Shown here: in pieces, positions 5,500 to 10,105 of the stretch
Numbering within the stretch: position 1 is the first letter of the stretch
Layout of the letters: every line of letters begins with the position of its first letter
The notes under the pieces: model-generated
What the model saw: the letters and a program-made list of their open reading frames with translations, nothing else
Database searches by the model: none
Told to the model about the DNA's origin: nothing
Assembly: GCA_018665005.1 (NCBI GenBank)
Contig: JABJEE010000146.1
Location: 1 to 10,105 of the forward strand
Source: Flavobacteriales bacterium
GTDB taxonomy: Bacteria > Bacteroidota > Bacteroidia > Flavobacteriales_D > Crocinitomicaceae
Direction of reading: 5' to 3'
Length of the DNA: 10,105 nt
Position numbers and translations under genes: made by a program

Positions 5500-8121
5500 A
5501 TGGCAGGTAGACCAATAAGATTAGGAAAAGCAGCTGGAGAACTCAATGTGGGTCTAGAAAACCTTGTTGAATTTTTAGGTTCAAAAGGTATTGAGATTGA
5601 TAAAAATCCAAATACTAAGTTAACACCGGAGAATTATGAGTTGTTGTGTAGTGAGTTTGCCGCAGATCAAGACCTTAAAGAAAAGTCCAAAGGAGTCTCA
5701 AATCATAGAGAAAAGCGAGAATCTTTATCTATAGAAGATTCTAAGACACCCGAGGAGGAAACGCCAAAAGAGGAACCTGCTCCAGCACCAGTAGTGGAAC
5801 AGACTCCACAAACAGAAACGGTTACCCCAATTAAAGTTCCGGAAAAAGACTTAAAGGTTGTTGGTAAAATAGACTTAGATGCTTTAAATCAAAAAACGAA
5901 GCCAGAGAAAAAAGCGCCAGAAAAGCCAGTTGAAGAAACCAAGAAAGAAGAAGTCAAAGCAAAAGAAGCTCCTGAGAAAGAAGCTCCGAAAGAGGTTGTA
6001 GAGACCATTAAAGTTGAGCGTAAAAAGATTACTGGACCAACAGTATTGGGGAAGATTGAGTTGCCAGTTGAAAGGCCGAAATCCCCTGCAGGAAGCTCAC
6101 GACCTGAAAATTTAAATAAAAGGAAAAGAAAAAGAATTAAAAAAGTTGAAGTCCCATCAACCGGGAATAAGGCTGCCGGAAATAAATTCAACAAACCGAA
6201 AACGGCTAAACCTGAAATATCAGAGCGAGATATTCAAAAAGAAATTAAAGATACTTTAGCTCGTTTATCAAATAAAGGTGGTAAATCAAAGGCAGCGAAG
6301 AATCGTCGTCAAAAGAGAGAGAGTGTCGCTCAAAAGCGTCAGGAAGAAATGGAGATGGCGGAGCAACAAGAGAAAATCTTGAAGCTTACCGAATTTGTTA
6401 CCGTATCTGAATTGGCATCCATGATGAGTATTCAACCTACACAGGTAATATCTGTTTGTATGTCTTTAGGGATTTTCGCATCTATTAATCAGAGATTAGA
6501 TGCAGAAACCATACAGATTGTTGCTGAAGAGTTCGGATATGAAACCCAGTTTGTCAGCGCAGAGGTTCAAGAAGCTATACCTGTTGTCGAAGACTCAGAA
6601 GAAGATTTAATTGATCGTCCACCAATCATTACGGTTATGGGACATGTTGACCATGGTAAAACATCTTTGCTGGACAGAATTAGAAATGCAAATGTAATAG
6701 ATGGTGAAGCAGGAGGGATAACCCAGCATATCGGGGCTTATTCTTTATCCTTAAAAGACGGCAAAAAGCTGACATTCTTGGATACTCCAGGTCACGAAGC
6801 ATTTACAGCCATGCGTGCCAGAGGAGCTCAAGTTACGGATGTTGCTATAATTATTGTTGCTGCAGATGACGATGTAATGCCTCAGACAAAAGAAGCGATT
6901 TCTCATGCTCAAGCAGCAAACGTTCCTATGGTGTTTGCAATTAACAAGATTGACAAACCAGGCTCGAATGCAGATAAAATTAAAGAACAGCTTTCAGGGA
7001 TGAATATCCTTGTTGAGGAATGGGGAGGTAAATTTCAATGTCAGGAAATCTCGGCAAAAGAGAATTTGAATATTGATGAACTGCTAGAAAAGGTATTACT
7101 TGAAGCAGAACTCCTTGATCTAAAGGCAAATCCTAATAAGCCAGCAATTGGTACTGTTATAGAGGCTTCATTAGATAAAGGAAAAGGGTATGTCACTAAC
7201 ATGTTGGTTCAAGCGGGAACCTTGAAAATCGGTGATGTATTATTGGTTGGTCGTCACTACGGTAGAGTTCGAGCAATGCATGATGAAAAAGGCGTTTCTA
7301 TGAAGGAAGCGGGTCCATCACAAGCCATCTCCGTACTAGGAATAAATGGAGCTCCAAGCGCTGGAGATAATTTCAATGTGATGCTTGATGAAAAAGAAGC
7401 AAAATCAATTGCAACTAAAAGAGAGCAACTCTACAGGGAGCAAGGACTTCGAACAACTAAGCACATTACATTAGATGAGATCGGTCGTCGATTAGCTATA
7501 GGCGACTTTAAAGAGCTGAATTTAATTATTAAAGGTGATGTTGATGGATCGATAGAAGCACTTTCAGATGCATTACTGAATCTTTCTACTCAAGAAATCC
7601 AAGTAAACATTATACACAAAGGAGTTGGAGCAATCTCTGAAGCAGATGTAAACCTTGCCTCAGCATCTGATGCAATTATCTTAGGGTTCCAAGTAAGACC
7701 TACTGTTGGAGCGAGAAGACTTGCTGATAATGAGCAAATAGATATTCGTCTTTACTCTATTATTTACAAAGCAATTGAAGAGATTAAAGCAGCTATGGAA
7801 GGAATGCTTTCTCCTGATATTGAAGAAAAAGTAGTTGGTTCAGCAGAGATTCGAGAAACCTTTGACATTACAAAAGTGGGTACCATTGCTGGATGTTTTG
7901 TTCTCGAAGGAACGATCAAAAGATCGTCAATGATTAGAATAATTAGAGATGGTATTGTTGTTCACTCAGGAGAATTAGGATCTTTAAAAAGATTTAAGGA
8001 CGATGTTAGAGAGGTCAAAAACAATTACGAGTGCGGACTAAACATAGACAAGTACAATGATATTGAGGTTGGAGATATCATTGAGGCATATGAAGAGGTT
8101 GAAGTCGCAAGGAAGCTATAA
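5500..8121 (+). CDS. infB: Translation initiation factor IF-2
   Basis: IF-2 is the GTPase that places initiator fMet-tRNA on the 30S subunit and promotes subunit joining. The 873 residues begin with an IF2N module (about 1-55). A long Lys/Glu/Pro-rich, probably disordered linker (about 60-290) contains two similar islands, GKIDL (122-126) and GKIEL (184-188). A second IF2N-like module lies at about 293-350. The G domain has G1 GHVDHGKT (381-388), G2 GGITQHIG (405-412), G3 DTPGHEAF (428-435), G4 NKID (482-485) and G5 SAK (518-520). Domain II (about 548-630), domain III (about 650-755) and the tRNA-binding C-terminal domain (about 765-873) complete the protein. All GTPase motifs are intact. The start is supported by the conserved IF2N opening right after the ATG. 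A 45-base gap separates it from tatA, with no clear terminator. Confidence 0.98.
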   Translation: MAGRPIRLGKAAGELNVGLENLVEFLGSKGIEIDKNPNTKLTPENYELLCSEFAADQDLKEKSKGVSNHREKRESLSIEDSKTPEEETPKEEPAPAPVVEQTPQTETVTPIKVPEKDLKVVGKIDLDALNQKTKPEKKAPEKPVEETKKEEVKAKEAPEKEAPKEVVETIKVERKKITGPTVLGKIELPVERPKSPAGSSRPENLNKRKRKRIKKVEVPSTGNKAAGNKFNKPKTAKPEISERDIQKEIKDTLARLSNKGGKSKAAKNRRQKRESVAQKRQEEMEMAEQQEKILKLTEFVTVSELASMMSIQPTQVISVCMSLGIFASINQRLDAETIQIVAEEFGYETQFVSAEVQEAIPVVEDSEEDLIDRPPIITVMGHVDHGKTSLLDRIRNANVIDGEAGGITQHIGAYSLSLKDGKKLTFLDTPGHEAFTAMRARGAQVTDVAIIIVAADDDVMPQTKEAISHAQAANVPMVFAINKIDKPGSNADKIKEQLSGMNILVEEWGGKFQCQEISAKENLNIDELLEKVLLEAELLDLKANPNKPAIGTVIEASLDKGKGYVTNMLVQAGTLKIGDVLLVGRHYGRVRAMHDEKGVSMKEAGPSQAISVLGINGAPSAGDNFNVMLDEKEAKSIATKREQLYREQGLRTTKHITLDEIGRRLAIGDFKELNLIIKGDVDGSIEALSDALLNLSTQEIQVNIIHKGVGAISEADVNLASASDAIILGFQVRPTVGARRLADNEQIDIRLYSIIYKAIEEIKAAMEGMLSPDIEEKVVGSAEIRETFDITKVGTIAGCFVLEGTIKRSSMIRIIRDGIVVHSGELGSLKRFKDDVREVKNNYECGLNIDKYNDIEVGDIIEAYEEVEVARKL

Positions 8122-8166
8122 ACAGGTTTCTTTATTAAAATAAATTTACATTTATATCAATATAAT

Positions 8167-8376
8167 ATGGAAAATATACATCAGGCAGGTTGGTTTGGCC
8201 CAACAGAGATCATAATTATTTTAGTTATAGTATTGTTGTTTTTTGGAGGGAGAAAAATCCCTGAACTCATGAAAGGCCTCGGAAAGGGGGTTAAAGAATT
8301 CAAGGACGCCTCAAAAACAGGAGAAAGCGAGAATGAAGAAGTTCTTAATGACAACGAGAAGATAGAGACAAAGTAA
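8167..8376 (+). CDS. tatA: Twin-arginine translocase subunit TatA/TatE
   Basis: This small 69-residue inner-membrane protein oligomerises to form the path for folded proteins exported by the Tat system. A single hydrophobic helix (about 12-26) is followed by the hinge FGGRKIPEL (26-34). Next comes an amphipathic helix containing GLGKGVKEFKDASK (37-50) and a short acidic tail. This is the standard TatA/E layout; TatB would usually be longer and carry a Pro after a Gly-Pro hinge, so TatA is preferred. No tatC is nearby, so partners must be encoded elsewhere. The gene follows infB by 45 bases and precedes gatA by 4 bases. A one-mismatch promoter-like TACATTTA at 8147-8154 is too weak to call. 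No Shine-Dalgarno sequence is visible. Confidence 0.93.
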   Translation: MENIHQAGWFGPTEIIIILVIVLLFFGGRKIPELMKGLGKGVKEFKDASKTGESENEEVLNDNEKIETK

Positions 8377-8380
8377 TTTT

Positions 8381-9778
8381 ATGTACAAGACAATTGCCGA
8401 CATACAAGAGGCATTAAGCTCTGGACAAACGGTGTCTTCGATTGTTGAAAGCAGTATTTCAAACATTAAGGGAAAATCCGGCTTAAATGCTTTTGTTGAA
8501 ATTTTTGAAGAAACTGCTCTATCTGCTGCGGCCATAGTAGATGAGAAAATTAAAAATGGAAGTGCTGGAAAACTAGCTGGTGTAATAGTAGGTATTAAAG
8601 ACAATATCTGCTATAAAGATCACATGGTTTCTGCGTCATCCAAAATCCTTACCAATTTTGAGTCTATTTATACCGCCACGGTTCTCCAAAGAATAATAGA
8701 CGAGGATGCGATCATCATAGGAAGACTTAATTGTGACGAATTTGCCATGGGAAGCTCCAATGAGAATTCTTTTTACGGTAATGTAAACAACAACTTTAAT
8801 CAAAAGTATGTTCCAGGGGGGTCTTCAGGAGGGTCTGCAGTAGCTGTTTCTGCTGGCTTATGTACAATTGCCCTCGGAAGCGATACAGGAGGATCTGTTC
8901 GCCAGCCAGCGTCATGGACCAACACCTATGGGTTTAAACCTACATATGGAAGCTTTAGTCGGTATGGCTTAATTGCTTATGCGTCATCTTTCGATCAGAT
9001 AGGATTGTTTTCTAATTGTGTTGAGGACAGTGAATTGGTTTTCGAATTATGCAAAGGAGAAGACCCTATGGATGCTACTTCGGTATCGATGGAATTAAAA
9101 AAAGAAAGCAGTGAAAAACTCAGAATAGGTTTTGTTAAAGAGTACATGAATCATGATGGGATTGATGATGAAATTGGTTCGAAGCTAAATAAATTGAAAT
9201 CAAAACTTGAGTCCGAAAATATTGAAATAGTAGAGTGCGAATTTCCATACTTGGATTACCTAGTGCCTACTTATTATGTACTGAGTACGGCTGAGGCATC
9301 TTCTAATTTATCTCGTTTTGATGGGGTTCATTTTGGACACAGAAGCGATTCTGCAAAAGGGGTTGAGGATACTTATAAAAAGTCACGAACCGAGGGGTTT
9401 GGGAAAGAAGTAAAAAGACGTATTATGACAGGGACTTTTGTTTTGTCTCATGGATATTATGACGCATATTATACAAAAGCCCAGCAAGTAAGACAAATTG
9501 TTAAAACTTCTACAGAAGCTTTTTTTAAAGAAGTTGACGTCTTGGTGTTTCCAACAACAGCATCTACGGCTTTTGAGCAGGGAAGCGTGAATGATCCGAT
9601 TCAGATGTACCTACAAGATATTTTTACGGTTCATGCAAATTTAAGTGGTAATCCGGCAATAAGTATTCCTTTTGGCATTCATTCAAATGGCATGCCTTTT
9701 GGATTGCAGCTTATGTCAGATCGGTTTAACGAAAAACAGTTATTTAGTTATTCAAAAATATTAAAGAACTATTTGTAA
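8381..9778 (+). CDS. gatA: Asp-tRNA(Asn)/Glu-tRNA(Gln) amidotransferase subunit A
   Basis: GatA is the amidase subunit of the GatCAB complex. It hydrolyses glutamine to release ammonia for transamidation of Glu-tRNA(Gln) or Asp-tRNA(Asn). The 465 residues hold a complete amidase-signature domain. The catalytic Lys73 lies in VGIKDN, cis-Ser148 in PGGSSGGSA and nucleophile Ser172 in GSDTGGSVRQPA. The spacings (75 and 24 residues) match the known Ser-cisSer-Lys triad. The RYGLIAYASSFDQIG block (194-208) is typical of GatA rather than generic amidases. Just after the nucleophile, the usual FCGVVGLKP-like segment reads WTNTYGFKP (179-187), a local divergence. Length is slightly short of the common 475-490, with no missing block that I can see. 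tatA ends 4 bases upstream and the next gene begins 1 base after the stop. gatB and gatC are not in the window. Confidence 0.95.
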   Translation: MYKTIADIQEALSSGQTVSSIVESSISNIKGKSGLNAFVEIFEETALSAAAIVDEKIKNGSAGKLAGVIVGIKDNICYKDHMVSASSKILTNFESIYTATVLQRIIDEDAIIIGRLNCDEFAMGSSNENSFYGNVNNNFNQKYVPGGSSGGSAVAVSAGLCTIALGSDTGGSVRQPASWTNTYGFKPTYGSFSRYGLIAYASSFDQIGLFSNCVEDSELVFELCKGEDPMDATSVSMELKKESSEKLRIGFVKEYMNHDGIDDEIGSKLNKLKSKLESENIEIVECEFPYLDYLVPTYYVLSTAEASSNLSRFDGVHFGHRSDSAKGVEDTYKKSRTEGFGKEVKRRIMTGTFVLSHGYYDAYYTKAQQVRQIVKTSTEAFFKEVDVLVFPTTASTAFEQGSVNDPIQMYLQDIFTVHANLSGNPAISIPFGIHSNGMPFGLQLMSDRFNEKQLFSYSKILKNYL

Positions 9779-9779
9779 G

Positions 9780-10105
9780 ATGAGAAAAGTTTCATTTGTG
9801 ATATTCATAAGTTTAAGTTTGGGATTTTTTTCCCAAAATTCGACTCAATTAAACAAGGATTCTCTTCATAATGACACCTTTCTAAACACCGTTGAGCAAA
9901 GCCTAAACTTGTTTTACTCTGAATATGCAAATGATTTTAATGCGGATTCACTAAAAAAAGCAATTGAGGAAAATAATGGCGAAACAATAAAGGTCAGTGA
10001 TGACGACATATGTAAGAGGTTGGGCAAAATAAATGCAATGACCCCGTTTCAGCTTGAGTGCAATGAGACGGCACTCTCTATTATCAAATATTTTTTGAGT
10101 AAAAG
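9780..10105 (+). CDS. N-terminus of a secreted protein, probable lytic transglycosylase (MltD-like), 3'-truncated
   Basis: An ATG one base after the gatA stop opens a frame that stays open for 108 codons to the window end. The product begins with a typical Sec signal peptide: Arg-Lys, then a hydrophobic core through about residue 17, with likely cleavage near GFFS/QN. A polar mature region follows. The segment SDDDICKRLGKINAMTPFQL (73-92) and the following ECNETALSIIKYFLSK resemble the region just before the catalytic domain of Bacteroidota MltD-type lytic transglycosylases, which read roughly as S-x-x-Y-x-x-R-L-x-x-(L/I)-x-(S/A)-x-x-P-(I/F)-x-L-x-Y-N. The catalytic Glu and any LysM repeats would lie beyond the window, so the function is an informed guess. 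Close spacing with gatA implies co-transcription and probably translational coupling. Confidence 0.62.
   Translation, partial: MRKVSFVIFISLSLGFFSQNSTQLNKDSLHNDTFLNTVEQSLNLFYSEYANDFNADSLKKAIEENNGETIKVSDDDICKRLGKINAMTPFQLECNETALSIIKYFLSK

Noticed and set aside
5740..6000. Repetitive-looking DNA in infB as a possible tandem repeat or CRISPR-like array
   Set aside because: The similarity is only codon-level bias of a Lys/Glu/Pro/Ala-rich protein linker; there are no regular units or spacers.
5889..6194. Minus-strand open frame of 101 codons inside infB
   Set aside because: It arises from the Lys/Glu/Pro-rich linker codons read backwards, giving a Phe/Ser/Thr-rich low-complexity product with no family resemblance.
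8147..8154. TACATTTA upstream of tatA as a promoter
   Set aside because: It has one mismatch to TAnnTTTG at the key final G and no -33 box, and matches this weak are expected by chance in A/T-rich gaps.

Overview
This is an AT-rich chromosomal window from a member of the Bacteroidota, most likely Flavobacteriales. Four things point there. None of the translation starts is preceded by a convincing Shine-Dalgarno sequence. The one clear promoter element is of the Bacteroidota TAnnTTTG type. CoxB carries the CNKICG form of the CuA loop, which I associate with this phylum. A DUF3109 family gene is present. A Crocinitomicaceae/Fluviicola-like source is possible, but that is only an impression.

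Left block (1 to about 3620): the 3' part of coxB (truncated by the window edge) and complete coxA encode the two catalytic subunits of an aa3-type cytochrome c oxidase. They are 11 bases apart and clearly co-transcribed. coxA runs tail-to-tail into a minus-strand, cysteine-rich DUF3109 gene, and the two stop codons overlap.

Middle block (about 3624 to 8121): a short divergent intergenic region carries a candidate TAnnTTTG promoter and a perfect 11-bp hairpin with a GAAA loop. It is followed by rimP-nusA-infB, the widely conserved cluster for 30S maturation, transcription elongation/termination and translation initiation.

Right block (8122 to 10105): tatA (twin-arginine translocase pore subunit), gatA (Glu-tRNA(Gln)/Asp-tRNA(Asn) amidotransferase subunit A) and the start of a secreted protein resembling the N-terminus of Bacteroidota lytic transglycosylases. 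These are packed with gaps of 45, 4 and 1 bases on the same strand as infB, so read-through from the rimP operon is plausible.

Nearly everything is conserved housekeeping. I see no mobile element, CRISPR array, tRNA or rRNA, and no convincing undescribed multi-gene system. The points most worth a second look are a helical insertion of about 125 residues inside the CuA domain of CoxB, the Glu-to-Lys change in its CuA/Mg loop, and the rimP leader hairpin. No intergenic stretch exceeds 300 bases.
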